Shown here: positions 1 through 10,814 of the stretch, piece after piece | Layout of the letters: every line of letters starts with the position of its first letter | Numbering within the stretch: position 1 is the stretch's first letter | Notes under the pieces: model-generated | What the model was told of the DNA's origin: nothing | What the model saw: only the letters and a program-made list of their open reading frames with translations | Databases searched by the model: none | Translations under genes and position numbers: made by a program | Origin: Microglena sp. YARC | Lineage: Eukaryota > Chlorophyta > Chlorophyceae > Chlamydomonadales > Chlamydomonadaceae | Length of the DNA: 64,000 nucleotides | NCBI GenBank assembly: GCA_022414725.1 | Contig: CM039462.1 | Coordinates: 95,779,188-95,843,187, forward strand | Direction: 5' to 3'

Positions 1-1
1 C

Positions 2-2971
2 TTAGTTCAGCGCCTCGCCGTCTCCAGCGCGGCTACCGAGGCCGCATTGGCCAATGGCGATCCTACTGAGAGGCAAGAGCTGTTAAACAGCCACTACTTC
101 CTCGGCAAGGATCTGGCCAACAGTCGCAAGGCATTGTCCGACCTCCAGGCCGCTTTCACTGGGGCTGCGGCGATCGCCAAGGCCGCCATGGATGCGTTGA
201 CCACAGAGCTCGGGGCTAAGGAGACCGCGCTCGAGGCTACCCAGGCCAACCTTCCTCAAACTCAAGCAGGTGAGCATAGTTTGACGCCTGACGAATATCG
301 AACAAACCTGCCTTTCTCGGTTTGCAATCCATTTGATCATATTGAGGACTCACCTTCCCGCTTGGGTACACCTCCCAATGTTTTGCCCGTGAATCGCACA
401 CTGTTTCCCGCTCTGCCTACGCCATTGTCTAACTTGCCACGTCTTTCCCCCCATGCAGAGCTCGCCCCCGTTCTCGCTGAGAACGCTCGCTTGACTAAGG
501 TCGTCGCGCAGCTGACTCGCGAGAACGTTGCCTACGGTAAGCGCCCAATGGCTGCTCCCGCGGCTGCCTCTTCCGCCGCCATTACCCACGCGGATGTCAT
601 GGCCATGATCGCGGCGCACCAATCTACTTTGGCGCGCAACGAGACGGTGCCGATGGACACTGAGGACCCTGGCGGTTCTTCCAGCGGCGCCCGCTACGTT
701 GGTTGTGGGAACGGCAGGACGGTCGGGCGCAAGCATGCGCTTCCTCAGGTCGCTCGTGAGGACGATGCTGCCGCTCAGGAGGCCATCGCTGCGCGCAAGC
801 GGGCGTTTCTGCGCGGGCGCGAGATCAAGGCGTCGCCCACATACGCCAAGGCTGCGAAGTCGGATGGTCTTCTCTACTACCACTCCGCGGACCACCCTGT
901 CGCGCCTTATGCCGACGCCAAGTTGGCGGTGCATATGAAAGCTTACGCTGACGGGCTCCTCCTTGAGTGCGATCCCGAGAACATCGTGGACGCAATGCAG
1001 CAGGTTGATGATCTCCGCGACAGCATGACCCGTTTGTACACGGCGTCCAAGATGCGAAAGCAAAGGTGGATGGAATGGATGCCTTTGAACATCAAAGACA
1101 TCGCCGACAAGGACGCCGCCCTCAAGGGCACTAAGCTAAAGCCCCACTACCCGGCGGCGGAGGCCAATGACGACAGGATGGATGAGACGCTGCCTCGTGC
1201 ACCTGACAGGCAGGTGCGGGTTGCGGGGAATTCAGGGTTGTTTGATAAACTAGCCGTCGCTCAGGTAGCCCCGGCGTTTGAGCCAGAACCCTTTCGCCTC
1301 CCCGACGCCTATGCCCCTTCGGGTGGCCTTACTGGCAAAATGCAACGTGGTTCGATCCCGCGGGGGGGCGCTACCCCTTCCCCGCCAACAGCACCTACCG
1401 CCGCTCACTTACCACCCGACGGCCCCTTTTCGGTCTCCGACTACTCGTCATCGGGCCACGACTTAGCCGATTCCCCAGGTTCGCCCCTCCAGGTTCCACC
1501 TGTCGACCCGACCTCTAATCGCGCTCCTCGGGCTACGCAGCACGAGCACCCAACGACGCCCGCAGTACCTACAGTGGCTTCCCCGGCCGCTGTTCGCCCT
1601 CGTGCAAAGCGCGCAGCTGCGCTGCCCGCAGACACCCCTTCTCCGACGCGACAGATTCGCGAGGGCACACACCTGGCCCCGGAAGGCCCGCCAGGTGAGC
1701 CCGTCTCGCTCCCGCCAATCACCCCTCCTCCCGATAACCGCGCCACGCGTCACTCTGATCATGACAATGGGTTCGCCAAGCGTGTTACTGAAATGAGAAA
1801 GGAACTACGTCTCATTGAACACAAACTGTCGGACAGATGCACTAGGGCTAAGTTGCGCCGATGGGTCTTCAATGTGGCCACGATCATGGAGCTCCAGTTC
1901 GCCGACGGTTACCTTGGTCCGTTCGAGCGCATTGTTCCACATCTGTCGGGGGCATTCACTGGCCAACTCCGCATCACTTACGACGAGGCGTGGGCTAGCG
2001 ATGAGTTGGACGGGTTAGATTTCATGGGAATCGTGGCATGGGCGGAGTCGCTCCTCCTGTCCGAGCTATTAACGGAATCACACGTCGCTCTCACCAAACT
2101 ACACAAAGGTGGCTTCCGCCAAGATACTCGATCCTTGCAGAATTATTACCACGCCATCAAGTCGGAATTTTGCAAAGTCCCCGATCTCACCGATCGCGAA
2201 AAGTTAAACTTGTTTCGCACGGGACTCTCCGATGAACTCCGCGCCGGTGCACACTCTCGGCGCGAGTCTGGTACTATGTTCGAAACGATGGAGGATTTGT
2301 TCCGCTATCTGCAATTGGACGGAGCGAGGAAAGTTGTCGCCGCTCGTGGCAAGTCCTTGACGGACAAGCACGATCGCCATCAGAGGGGAGGTTACGCTAA
2401 CCAGAAGTTGAGGTATCCATTTAAGCGCCCCGCGGATACTAAATACCCGGGTGAGGACCTTGCATTCAATCGCGTCCAATTTACCAACTCACCCCCCTCC
2501 GATTCTGACCCTGATTCTTTCTCTTCGCAGGGAGTAGCCACCGACGACGGCGGGGAGATGAACTCTCGCCCAACCAAGAGCCCCAAGCTGGCGGCAAACA
2601 GTAGTCGCAACCCGGCCGGTGGCCGAGGTGGTGGAGGACGTAGTGCGACGCAGCCGGCGCACAACGGCAAGCTGGGTGGATCGCCAAGGCCGCAGGTCCT
2701 CAGTTTGCAAGGTGCTGATCGCACGTTCGGGAAAGGCTCTATTAGCCGCGGCGCGGGCCGTGGTGGTCGCGGAGGATACGGACAGGGTGCGGGTCGGGGC
2801 CGTTCACAGCCAGCGGGCCGCGGACCCCCGACTTTTCGGGCCAAGACCCCCAAAACGCATGCATATGAACAAGTCGGTCAGCGTCGGGCAGACCATCTGG
2901 CTTCAGAATGGTGCTCGCTGCTTCTTCTGCTTCCGCTACATGAGGACATGTGTGCGGTCGCTGAATGCTGA
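2..2971 (+). CDS. gag: Gag polyprotein of the gypsy element, 5'-partial
   Basis: The reading frame is open from base 2, so the true start lies upstream; no in-frame ATG opens it here. The N-terminal part is Ala/Leu/Glu-rich and looks coiled-coil-like. A long Pro/Ser/Thr-rich middle follows. A capsid-like segment sits at about 2,010-2,330 (helical, with the pattern LHKGGFRQDTRSLQNYY then LFRTGLSDELRAGA) and matches the retrotransposon Gag family by character. The C-terminal part is an RGG-rich, probably RNA-binding stretch at about 2,610-2,830. A degenerate zinc knuckle (CFFCFRYMRTC) is readable only in the next frame at about 2,918-2,950, so the gag end is frameshifted and lacks the usual histidine. 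The role would be virus-like particle assembly and RNA packaging in the cytoplasm. Confidence 0.8.
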   Translation, partial: LVQRLAVSSAATEAALANGDPTERQELLNSHYFLGKDLANSRKALSDLQAAFTGAAAIAKAAMDALTTELGAKETALEATQANLPQTQAGEHSLTPDEYRTNLPFSVCNPFDHIEDSPSRLGTPPNVLPVNRTLFPALPTPLSNLPRLSPHAELAPVLAENARLTKVVAQLTRENVAYGKRPMAAPAAASSAAITHADVMAMIAAHQSTLARNETVPMDTEDPGGSSSGARYVGCGNGRTVGRKHALPQVAREDDAAAQEAIAARKRAFLRGREIKASPTYAKAAKSDGLLYYHSADHPVAPYADAKLAVHMKAYADGLLLECDPENIVDAMQQVDDLRDSMTRLYTASKMRKQRWMEWMPLNIKDIADKDAALKGTKLKPHYPAAEANDDRMDETLPRAPDRQVRVAGNSGLFDKLAVAQVAPAFEPEPFRLPDAYAPSGGLTGKMQRGSIPRGGATPSPPTAPTAAHLPPDGPFSVSDYSSSGHDLADSPGSPLQVPPVDPTSNRAPRATQHEHPTTPAVPTVASPAAVRPRAKRAAALPADTPSPTRQIREGTHLAPEGPPGEPVSLPPITPPPDNRATRHSDHDNGFAKRVTEMRKELRLIEHKLSDRCTRAKLRRWVFNVATIMELQFADGYLGPFERIVPHLSGAFTGQLRITYDEAWASDELDGLDFMGIVAWAESLLLSELLTESHVALTKLHKGGFRQDTRSLQNYYHAIKSEFCKVPDLTDREKLNLFRTGLSDELRAGAHSRRESGTMFETMEDLFRYLQLDGARKVVAARGKSLTDKHDRHQRGGYANQKLRYPFKRPADTKYPGEDLAFNRVQFTNSPPSDSDPDSFSSQGVATDDGGEMNSRPTKSPKLAANSSRNPAGGRGGGGRSATQPAHNGKLGGSPRPQVLSLQGADRTFGKGSISRGAGRGGRGGYGQGAGRGRSQPAGRGPPTFRAKTPKTHAYEQVGQRRADHLASEWCSLLLLLPLHEDMCAVAEC

Positions 2972-3229
2972 CGGACGCTGCCGCACGCGGGACTTGCCTA
3001 ACTGGCGGCCCTCAATGAGACTACGTGTCCGACAAGGCCCTTGATGGCAACGGTCCCATCCCGATTTGGGAATAGGAACCGGCCGGTCAGGTATTGACAA
3101 GCCTGGATCGTGTAATTAGCGGCGATAAAGTAGTAGTAGTCGAGCCACTTGAGCTCTTGTTACAAGTTCAAGAGGAATTATTTTCTAACTTGGGCTTAAC
3201 CCAACCATTGATGTAACTTCTACTAATGC

Positions 3230-5431
3230 TTGTCGTCCCCTTGTCCACTGAAGTTCTCTACGGAGTTTGGCATGCGTGCCTCCATCGCAAACGAGTTCAT
3301 ATACGCTCACCCCATTCCGGAAGACGTCGTGTCGGTGTTAGAACACTATTGGGAATGCAAAAACGATGCACCCTTCGACACATCCGGTATGTTCATCCTC
3401 CCAAAAAACGCAAGTAACGATAAACATGTCTCCAGTCTCCTCCAAGGTATGGAGTTATTCAAGGAGTATCAATCGTTCGATCACCATATGAAAACCCGCC
3501 CCAAGGGGTCACCTTCAAATAAAGTAGCCATCCAAGTATGGTATGACCCCCCCGACTCCGAACGGGCCGTCCAAATCAAAAAGGATTGGCATGCGATCAA
3601 CGACGTGACCAAGGCAGTAGTATACTTTGGCCCCGCACCTGTGGAGGGCATCCCCAGTCCGGTTGAAACCCGTCAAAAAAAACACTGGTGGTCGGAGGCA
3701 TTGGATCCCAAAGTTCGCGTAAAACAAATCGCTGCCAGACGGTCAACGAAGTGCATCCGTCGCAATCACGCACAACGAAATACAAATACTTCCCCCGTGC
3801 TCATGACGCGAGCCAATCGGGTATACGAAGTCAACTCCGCTGCTGCCCCCGATATGCTATTCAACGCCCGATCAGGTGCGAAGCAATTGCTCACATTGGC
3901 AGACTCAGGCGCGACAGGTTGTCTTATGGAAACGCAAACGGCTGAAGATCTCGGTTTGCACATCCGCCCTTGGGAAAACGAACGCGACGGATTCACTTGC
4001 GCTAACGACGGGATTATCAAAGTCCGCGGGACGGTCACGCTCCCTATCCACATACAACGATATGTTGGCAAAGTGTTCGTCCATGTCGTCGACAAACTTC
4101 CTGGAGGATTAGACCTAATCCTCGGGTCCGACTGGATGCGCGACGAAAAGGCCGTCCTAGACTACGATCGCATGACATTGTTGCTCAAACGGTACGGCTG
4201 CTGTTTAACACCTGTAAACAGGCAGCGGGACGAAACGGCTCATTCCTTCTTCACTATGGCGCTTTCGGGCAAGTCAACTAATGACCCGGTCATTACTGGT
4301 CGCAAGGCAGCAAAGCTTTTAAAGGCTGGCGCTAACCATGCCATGGTCAATGCCCGCGAATCCCGAGCGGATTTCCCGGCGTCTAACGTCACTGCCGATG
4401 AACGGGCAAAACTGCTGACAAAATTACTGCCGTCCGACGGGCCCTTACCTGGTCCCCCGGTGGCAAGCATGGATTTCGAAAATTGGATCCGCGACAACAT
4501 CCTTGACCACGACGATAAGACGCTCATCTCGGCCAGCGACCTGCGCGCTCTCCTATGGAAGTATCGCAAGGTCTTCAACAATTTGCCTATGGGGACTCCT
4601 AACCATCGAGTTATACCTCACGTCATCAAAACGCTAGACAATGCTTACGCGCCATATCGCAGAAATCGTCGCATGAGTCCAGCCGAGACCTTACTCTGTG
4701 AGGAATACGTCTCCGACCTGTTGCAGCAAGGATTCATCGCCCCGAGCTCGTCCCCGTACGGTGCGCCGATTATGATCATAGCGAAACCGGGTGGAACGGG
4801 ATACCGAGTGGTTTGCGATTGGCGAGCGCTCAACAACATCACGATTAAAAATAGGTATCCCCTTCCCCGTATTGATGAAACCATTGATCGTCTAGGTGGA
4901 GCTACGTTGTTCAGTTCCCTAGACCTCACGTCTGGTTATTACCAAATACGAATTTCGGACGAGGACGCGCCGAAGACTACGTTCACTACCCCGATGGGTC
5001 AGTTTGAATTTAAAGTCCTAGGGATGGGTTTGGAAAACGCGCCGGCCACATTCCAAGCGGTCATGAACCAAATATTTGCGCCATACTTGCACAAGTTCGT
5101 CGTGGTCTACTTGGACGATATCTTGGTTTACGGACGCACTCCGGCGGAGCACTTGGCCAATTTGGCCACGGTTCTCCTGGTCCTCCAGGACAACGAATTC
5201 TACGCGAAACTCTCCAAATGTTCCTTCAACAAAACAGAGGTTAGATTCCTGGGTCATTACATTGGACGCGACGGAATTAAAGTTGATCCGAGAAAAGTTA
5301 GCACAGTCCGTGACTGGCCTACTCCGAAAACTGCGAAAGAAATCGGCTCTTTCCTCGGGTTGTGCAATTATTTTCGCAAATTTATCCAAGGCTATTCGTC
5401 TCTCGCTGCCCCTTCTTCAAACCTTGTCTAA
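3230..5431 (+). CDS. pol: Pol N-terminal part: aspartic protease and reverse transcriptase
   Basis: The frame is open from 3227 after a stop; the first ATG in frame is at residue 15, so it may be made by frameshift or readthrough from gag. The protease motif LADSGATG (catalytic D at 3902) and a downstream ILGSDW flap-type motif are visible. RT follows from about 4,640: conserved blocks [34 protein letters not shown], then the catalytic YLDD at 5108-5119, then FLGHYIG and the connection [12 protein letters not shown]. This is the classic gypsy RT block order. The frame stops at 5431 just after the connection domain, where RNase H should continue; RNase H is found in another frame from about 5,410, consistent with a small indel in the CCCCTTCTTC tract. 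Confidence 0.92.
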   Translation: MSSPCPLKFSTEFGMRASIANEFIYAHPIPEDVVSVLEHYWECKNDAPFDTSGMFILPKNASNDKHVSSLLQGMELFKEYQSFDHHMKTRPKGSPSNKVAIQVWYDPPDSERAVQIKKDWHAINDVTKAVVYFGPAPVEGIPSPVETRQKKHWWSEALDPKVRVKQIAARRSTKCIRRNHAQRNTNTSPVLMTRANRVYEVNSAAAPDMLFNARSGAKQLLTLADSGATGCLMETQTAEDLGLHIRPWENERDGFTCANDGIIKVRGTVTLPIHIQRYVGKVFVHVVDKLPGGLDLILGSDWMRDEKAVLDYDRMTLLLKRYGCCLTPVNRQRDETAHSFFTMALSGKSTNDPVITGRKAAKLLKAGANHAMVNARESRADFPASNVTADERAKLLTKLLPSDGPLPGPPVASMDFENWIRDNILDHDDKTLISASDLRALLWKYRKVFNNLPMGTPNHRVIPHVIKTLDNAYAPYRRNRRMSPAETLLCEEYVSDLLQQGFIAPSSSPYGAPIMIIAKPGGTGYRVVCDWRALNNITIKNRYPLPRIDETIDRLGGATLFSSLDLTSGYYQIRISDEDAPKTTFTTPMGQFEFKVLGMGLENAPATFQAVMNQIFAPYLHKFVVVYLDDILVYGRTPAEHLANLATVLLVLQDNEFYAKLSKCSFNKTEVRFLGHYIGRDGIKVDPRKVSTVRDWPTPKTAKEIGSFLGLCNYFRKFIQGYSSLAAPSSNLV

Positions 5432-5834
5432 CATCAAGGGTGAACTAGGCACCTTGTTCAAACAAGAACATCTCGTCTCATTCGAAGGCCTCAAGGCAGC
5501 TCTGCTATCCGCTCCAGTCCTCGCGCTGCCGGATTTTAGCAAACCTTTCGAAGTCATTACCGACGCATCTTTGCTTGGTACGGGCGCGGTGCTCTTACAA
5601 GATAAACACCCCATCGCCTTCGCCAGCAAGAAGTATATCCCAGCGGAGCTGAATTATACAACGACGGAACAAGAGATGCTAGCGATCGTCCACGCGTTAA
5701 CCGAGTGGCGATGCTACCTCGAGGGTTCCCACATGACATTGGTCACTGATCACAATCCGCTCACGTATTTTGACACCAAGGCGGTCCTTTTCGCGACGCA
5801 TGGGCCGATGGCAGGAGGACCTGGCGCCCTTTAG
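5412..5834 (+). pseudogene. pol: Pol RNase H domain in a shifted frame
   Basis: This frame continues the RT connection domain. Motifs seen are [20 protein letters not shown] (the acidic D of the RNase H core at 5562), then [20 protein letters not shown] and [11 protein letters not shown], all typical of gypsy RNase H. It degrades the RNA of the RNA:DNA hybrid in the family. The frame breaks again near 5,800 ([10 protein letters not shown] then stop), whereas the frame used by integrase carries the expected continuation [18 protein letters not shown]. The domain is therefore separated from both neighbours by frameshifts. Confidence 0.85.
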
Positions 5835-7692
5835 CTATACTTGGGAGTATCGCGCGGGTCGCAATAATATGGCAGACCCGGTCAGTCGCAATCCTAACCT
5901 CTCTGCTCCCGCCGACGTCGCGGTTGCGCACCAGCTGTTAGTTTTCTCTCTCTTGGTCAGCGAATGCCGGCCTCGATCGAGAAAGCAGCGCCCTATTGCA
6001 GTCGGTCCCGCGGTCGTGGATATCCTTCCCCGCCCACCGACTGTCCTCCCCGTACCTTCGGTTCCGGTCAAGGAAACGCGACGACGCAGTCGGCATACGC
6101 CCGCTGCGTCGACTCCCTCCTCTTCGTCCATCATGGATCGAATTTTGGCTGGATACAAAAGGGACTCGAACTTCACGCCGGGCTGCAAGCGCCTCCGCGA
6201 TAAGTTTTCCAGGAACGGTTACTGGTTCAAGAAGAACAAGTACGGACGCGAGTTTTTGTGTGTCCCCCTCGACGCAGCCCTTCGCCTGGACATTATCCGC
6301 GAAGCTCACGACCCTATGTACATGGGCCATTGCGGTCGCACCAAGACATTGGAGTTGGTCACCCGCACTTTTACTTGGGCCAAAGTCACGGCAGATGTTA
6401 CTGCCTTCGTCCAACAATGCCATAAGTGCCAAACGAACAAGCCCGGAAACGCAAAGCCTAACGGTACCATGGTTCCCGTGGAAATTCCTGAGAAATTCTG
6501 GGAGTGTGTCTCCACGGACCTCATCACGGCACTCCCGCCTACGTCTTCTGGCCATGATGCCATCGCGGTATTCGTCGACAAACTGTCGAAAATGGTTCAT
6601 GTCGAACCTTGTCATGCTACGATAAACGCAGAGGAATTCGCTTCCCTATACCTCAATCGTGTCATCCGCTATCATGGTATCCCAAAAAAACTCCTGAGTG
6701 ATCGCGATGCGCGATTCACCGGGCATTTTGGCGTGGCTCTCCATCGATTGATGGGCACGCGACAAGCGTTTTCGACTGCGTTTCATCCTCAAACTGACGG
6801 TCAGACGGAACGCATGAACCGAGTCATCGAGGACATGATTCGCCACTACGTGGGGCCATACCACGACGATTGGGATAAGTCCTTGGCGCTGGTGGAATTT
6901 GCAATCAACAATTCCTACCAAGAGTCCATTCAGAACACCCCATTTTGGGCGTACCTTGGTTACGACCCTACGACGCCGCTTAAAGCTGAGGTCGAGTCGA
7001 AATGTCCGGCTGCCAACAATTGGTGGGCCGATCATATTGAACGACAAGATCAATGCAAGGCTTGCATGCAAGCCGCTCAAGATCGGCAGAAAGCCCATTA
7101 CGATAAGCGACGAACGGAGGTTTTCTTCAATTTTGGTGATAAAGTTCTCTTGTCCACCCGCAATATGAAGTTCAAAGCAACGGTTAAACCAAAATGTATG
7201 CCTCGTTTTGTTGGCCCCTATACGATTACGGAATGCATTGGTCCACGCGACGAGGTCACCCGAGTCGTCCGGCAAGTCACGGCGTGCCGCTTGGCTTTGC
7301 CCAAGATGATGCGCATCCACCCCGTGTTTCACGTGGGTTTGATAAAGCATTGGCGCTCTGATGGCGTTGTCCATGTTGGACAACCGCTGGAGTTCGACTC
7401 CGACGGCGCTCCGATTTGGAATATCCAATGCATCATGCGCGAGAAATCGCGTGTCATAGGCACTTCCAGCAAACGACGTCTCGAATACTTGGTCCGATGG
7501 CAAGACTTCGGTATTGAGCAAGACACTTGGGAACTCGCCAAGGCGGTCAAGAAAAGTGCGCCTCACATCGTCGATGCATGGAAATCACGTGTTACGCCCG
7601 TTATGTCCCGACGTACGTCGAAGAAACGGGCCCATCACCAACCCATCGCACTCGACGCATACGACACGGCGGTTAGATTGCTTTATTTATAA
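5770..7692 (+). CDS. pol: Pol integrase with chromodomain-like C-terminus
   Basis: The useful part begins near 5,800 with the end of RNase H and runs to a stop at 7692. An HHCC zinc-binding region is present ([19 protein letters not shown], then CHKCQ). The DDE catalytic core follows: D in [10 protein letters not shown] (6517), D in [11 protein letters not shown] (about 6700) and E in [12 protein letters not shown] (6808). The C-terminal part has the FHVGLIKHW motif and then a chromodomain-like segment ending [19 protein letters not shown]. In chromoviruses that module directs integration to particular chromatin (family knowledge). No stop or frameshift is visible inside this piece. Confidence 0.92.
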   Translation: MTPRRSFSRRMGRWQEDLAPFSYTWEYRAGRNNMADPVSRNPNLSAPADVAVAHQLLVFSLLVSECRPRSRKQRPIAVGPAVVDILPRPPTVLPVPSVPVKETRRRSRHTPAASTPSSSSIMDRILAGYKRDSNFTPGCKRLRDKFSRNGYWFKKNKYGREFLCVPLDAALRLDIIREAHDPMYMGHCGRTKTLELVTRTFTWAKVTADVTAFVQQCHKCQTNKPGNAKPNGTMVPVEIPEKFWECVSTDLITALPPTSSGHDAIAVFVDKLSKMVHVEPCHATINAEEFASLYLNRVIRYHGIPKKLLSDRDARFTGHFGVALHRLMGTRQAFSTAFHPQTDGQTERMNRVIEDMIRHYVGPYHDDWDKSLALVEFAINNSYQESIQNTPFWAYLGYDPTTPLKAEVESKCPAANNWWADHIERQDQCKACMQAAQDRQKAHYDKRRTEVFFNFGDKVLLSTRNMKFKATVKPKCMPRFVGPYTITECIGPRDEVTRVVRQVTACRLALPKMMRIHPVFHVGLIKHWRSDGVVHVGQPLEFDSDGAPIWNIQCIMREKSRVIGTSSKRRLEYLVRWQDFGIEQDTWELAKAVKKSAPHIVDAWKSRVTPVMSRRTSKKRAHHQPIALDAYDTAVRLLYL

Positions 7693-7847
7693 AGTTATAT
7701 TTCCCGGAGTACTCAAAAGGGATGTTAAATGGTTCTCTCCGAAACCAACTTGATTCATCAAGTATATTTTGAGCACGGCACATACGACTACGACTGGTAT
7801 TCACATCCCACTTTCTTACGATCAGATGCGGGGTCCGCATCTCTTCT

Positions 7848-7860
7848 GGAGGGGGGGGAG
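7848..7860 (+). promoter_or_regulatory. Polypurine tract of the gypsy element
   Basis: A pure purine run (GGAGGGGGGGGAG) directly abuts the TGTAAC start of the LTR. This is where plus-strand DNA synthesis is primed in LTR elements. Confidence 0.85.
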
Positions 7861-8206
7861 TGTAACGGTACAGAACCCTTCACGGGTACTCTGGCCTTCC
7901 AGCAAGGCATACGGATACACCTTACCCGTAAGCCACGTGACGAACGCACATGATACAGTACCATACCCATGTACTGCCTCATCTCTCACAACGCACACGT
8001 TGCGTACATAGACACGAGCTACTCGGGACGAACCCTTCTACTCCTTCACGAAGACGTTCTACCCGATCAACTCTACATCCCCTACTTAGGTAACACCCTA
8101 CTGTTCTGCTAGCTTACGCATATCGACTTACACCTAAACATACATCACGTAGACTGTTCCACTAGACTAACCCCCCAGGCTGCTGAGTGCATCCTGAGCT
8201 GTTACA
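7861..8206 (+). repeat. 3' LTR of the gypsy element (346 bp)
   Basis: It starts TGTAAC directly after the polypurine tract and ends GTTACA, giving the 6-bp inverted ends and TG...CA termini of an LTR. The left LTR is outside the window, so identity between LTRs (age) cannot be judged. Confidence 0.85.
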
Positions 8207-8255
8207 CCAGAGTTGTTCAGGAAATGGACTGGGTAGGTGTTCATGTTGACATGAG

Positions 8256-9171
8256 TTAGGGGCTGATCAGGGGAGATGGAAGTAGCTGAGGGAATCCACT
8301 GGTCAAACCTAAGGGCTTGGGAGAGCTCATGCTGGGTGCAGGACCCCTGTCCATCCCATCAACAGGAAATGCATTCTCATATGTGGTTCTGGCTTGGTCT
8401 AGCAGGAGGTCCATCTCTCTTCTGGCTTGTGCTTCTGTCAGGTTACAGAGCTCATCATGGGGGACAGTGGGGAGCTGCTGGGTAGGGGCTGTGGAGTGAT
8501 CAGGGTCTGGGATGAAGTCATGGGAGGATGTGGTGTACAAGTCATCTTCCAGCAAGTCATCTATCTTGGTGTGGTGAGAATTCCCCCCCGTTGTCTGACT
8601 GGAGCAAGGAGGGTATGCTGGATTGAACAAGGTCAGGCATGTCATCCTCACCAATTGCTGGAACCAGATCTGGTAGGCTGCTGGAGCTGCTGGCACTGTC
8701 TTGTGGGATGGTGCAACTGCCAGCATAGTCATCATTGTAGTGGGTTGGCTTGATCAGCTCTGGTTGGGTGACCATCATGATGACAAAGGGAAGGGGGTTA
8801 CAGGGATTTGGGGAAGAGGGGGGGTTCTTAGAGGTGCTAGTGAAGTAGAGGCCATGCCTTTTAGGGCATAAGAGAATAGTCTTGGGACCCTTGGCTGTGG
8901 GGAGGGAGAGGGTAGCAGCAACACTGGACACATGCACTTGGAGCTTGGGGCAGAGTCTGTGTGCTGCATGCAGGCTGATGATGTTGGCCGTAGTCAGGGG
9001 TGGGGCAAGGAGCATGTCGTGGAGTTTGATCAAAGATCCAAGGTGACCCCTGATGATGGCTTTCCCTTTCTGGAGGCAGAGGAGTGGTGATGCTCCAAGG
9101 TCAGCCAGGTGGAGACTAATAGGCTGGGGGAGATCCTCTTGAGTCAGCAAACTGGAGGGGCTGTGGTTCAT
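8256..9171 (-). pseudogene. Copia-like protease and downstream pol fragment
   Basis: The first frame (8557-9171) contains LHLADLGASPLL and then MLLAPPLTTANIISLHAAH, matching the vLyvPgLs-NLiSv block downstream of the copia protease active site. The catalytic DSGA itself is not recognisable, so the active site is lost or shifted. The last part (8256-8735) is an acidic, Ser/Pro-rich linker in another frame. Confidence 0.55.
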
Positions 9172-9377
9172 CAGTTGTCAAGGCCATGAAGTTGTGCTCA
9201 TCCTCATTGTCTGTGTTGGACTGGGAGGTGGAACAGTCATCATCTGCAACATGGGCATGCCCACGTCTATCACGGCGGCTCTTTGGGTCTTTGTTAGATG
9301 CTCTGCTGTCTCTCCTAGGCGACTTGGATTTGCTGGAGGACCTCCCGGCTGCATCCTTGGGGGGTGATGGGGATCCC

Positions 9378-9839
9378 CTACGTGCAGATGTGGATGCATG
9401 ATAACGGAGGGGGCCTGTACTTCAGTTCTGTGGAGGGACTGGTGCAAGTTACGGAGTTGTGCCCAAAACCATTGCAGTTCCAGCAAGTCATCTGGCTAGA
9501 TGGGATACGGTCCTTCCTTGGGCGGCCGTGGAAAGCAGCAGCTGCCATGTGCTCAGTCTCTTCTGGGGAGATGGTAGAGTCTGAGATTTGGTTTGAGACT
9601 TGGTACCTGATGATTTGAGTCTGGAAGGAGGCAAAGTCAGGGCAGACAGAGTTGTGGAAAGAGAACCTAAATCCATTGTATTCTGGACGAGGTGCAAGTC
9701 CTTGGACAATTATGCTAAGGAATGCAGGGATGGAAGTGTTGCTGACCCCATTCACTTGGGGAAGCAAGGTATAGAGCTCATAGCTGCGAGAGAGGTAGAT
9801 TTGTAGTAACTCAGTGGGTGTCATGCTGAGGTTATACAA
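9378..9839 (-). pseudogene. Copia-like gag, zinc-knuckle segment
   Basis: The peptide contains DFASFQTQIIRYQ, resembling the copia gag helical region, and a perfect CCHC knuckle CWNCNGFGHNSVTC (C-x2-C-x4-H-x4-C) for nucleic-acid binding. It is displaced from the upstream gag piece by the inserted poly(A) tract and its 12-bp duplication. Confidence 0.65.
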
Positions 9840-9870
9840 AAAAAAAAAAAAAAAAAAATGAGGTTATACA
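9827..9870 (+). repeat. Poly(A) tract flanked by a 12-bp direct duplication
   Basis: TGAGGTTATACA occurs at 9827-9838 and again at 9859-9870, with a pure A run (9838-9858) between. This is the footprint expected when a LINE-type machinery inserts only a poly(A) tail with a target-site duplication. Confidence 0.7.
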
Positions 9871-9876
9871 TGGATC

Positions 9877-10263
9877 TCACTGCCCCTGTTTCCACCCCCT
9901 GTAGGCTTTAGCAGCAACGTTAGTGTTAGCAAGGACGGCCTGTTGGATAGGTTCGGAGCAGTGTTTGAGGATCTCATTCAGGGCAACAGCATTCTTTACC
10001 ATGTTGATGGGGTAGGTAACAGCACGAGCCGCAATAACTGCGTTATCGTGGCCCACATTCGGATAATGAGACTCCTCCAATGGGTATCCGTCGGCATCTG
10101 CTGGCTCATCGGCGGGGGCAACGGCTTTCGCTGCCTCAATAGCAACGGAGATGCACCCAGGGTGGGACCTGAGGTGACGGATGAGGAAGGGTCCAAACTT
10201 GTGCCATGGGACAGCAGGCGTGCCGTCGAAGATGAGTGCAGGGGGCTTGACTGGAGTCGCCAT
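9877..10263 (-). pseudogene. Copia-like gag, N-terminal segment
   Basis: It begins MATPVKPPALIFDGTPAVPW, the F-x-G-x-x-x-x-W start typical of copia gag, followed by helical Ala-rich sequence and QQAVLANTNVAAKAYRGW. It ends at a stop just before the poly(A) insertion. The next gag segment is at 9378-9839. Confidence 0.6.
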
Positions 10264-10300
10264 GTTGTCTGTCGCGGCGTTGGGGTCTTGGGGTCTTGGT

Positions 10301-10308
10301 CTTCACAC
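10301..10308 (+). repeat. Left target-site duplication of the hAT element
   Basis: CTTCACAC, identical to 12409-12416. Confidence 0.9.
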
Positions 10309-10349
10309 CAGTGTTTTTCCTAAGAACGATTTATCGCGCAAACTCGATA

Positions 10350-10600
10350 ATTAATGTTTCTTTCTAAATTGGTCCATCGCGCTCCCAGGTGTGGGTAATG
10401 TTTTCGGATTTCAGATCTCTTGGTGGAGCATCGCGCGTGCCATATACTTAATGTTTCCGTCTGTCAGATGCCTGGCTGGAGCATCGCGCGTGCCATATAC
10501 TTAATGTTTATGGCTTGCGGATGCTTGAGTGGAGCATCGCGCTGCCAGATACTTAATGTTTATGGGTTGTAGGTACCTTGCTGGAGCATCGCGCAGGTCA
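10350..10600 (+). repeat. Left subterminal repeat array of the hAT element
   Basis: About four units of roughly 57-60 bp share the core GGAGCATCGCGC followed by CCATATACTTAATGTTT. The same core recurs in the same orientation at the right end (12195-12385). Subterminal motifs are typical transposase-binding sites in hAT elements (family knowledge). Confidence 0.8.
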
Positions 10601-10767
10601 CCACCAGGGTGAACTGGTGACGTGGGCATCTGGGTGACATGGTCACATGGACGGTCGAAATTCAAAAAGCTCACAGGTCGACCACGAAGTTCAAAATAAT
10701 AACCTGAGCCCGCCTGAGCCCCGGTTCCTAGGGCTGTCGGATGTTAGAGGTTACAGCAGCCCGGGCG

Positions 10768-10773
10768 TATAAA
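10768..10773 (+). promoter_or_regulatory. TATA box of the gene inside the hAT element
   Basis: TATAAA lies 47 bp upstream of the ATG at 10815, a fitting distance for a short 5' UTR. Confidence 0.5.
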
Positions 10774-10814
10774 TTGTCACCCCACGTCGGTCTCACACAC
10801 CCCAAGTCCCCAAG

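Larger units (their letters stand above)
1..8206 (+). mobile_element. Ty3/gypsy LTR retrotransposon with chromodomain-like tail, 5' end outside window
   Basis: Seen in order on the plus strand: gag, aspartic protease, reverse transcriptase, RNase H, integrase with a chromodomain-like C-terminus, a polypurine tract and a 3' LTR. RT-RH before integrase is the Ty3/gypsy order (family knowledge). The 5' LTR, primer-binding site and gag start lie left of base 1. The element is probably inactive: gag loses its frame near 2,850, and pol changes frame near 5,410 and again near 5,800. It ends at 8206 inside a minus-strand copia-like element, so it appears to be a nested insertion. The 5-bp duplication expected at 8207-8211 cannot be checked without the left end. 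Confidence 0.93.
8207..10308 (-). mobile_element. Degenerate Ty1/copia-like element, gag and start of pol
   Basis: Reading from high to low coordinates there is a gag N-terminus, a CCHC knuckle, and a copia-type protease C-terminal half followed by pre-integrase sequence. The element is cut by the gypsy LTR at 8206/8207 and by a hAT transposon at 10308/10309, and it carries a poly(A) insertion at 9838-9858. It probably resumes beyond 12408 as leader or LTR sequence. Several frame changes make it a pseudogene. RT, RNase H and integrase are not seen. Confidence 0.7.

Noticed and set aside
47..49. TTG as start of gag and, at 3230, of pol
   Set aside because: The frames are simply open upstream; non-ATG starts are not needed. 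Gag is cut by the window edge and pol probably depends on gag.
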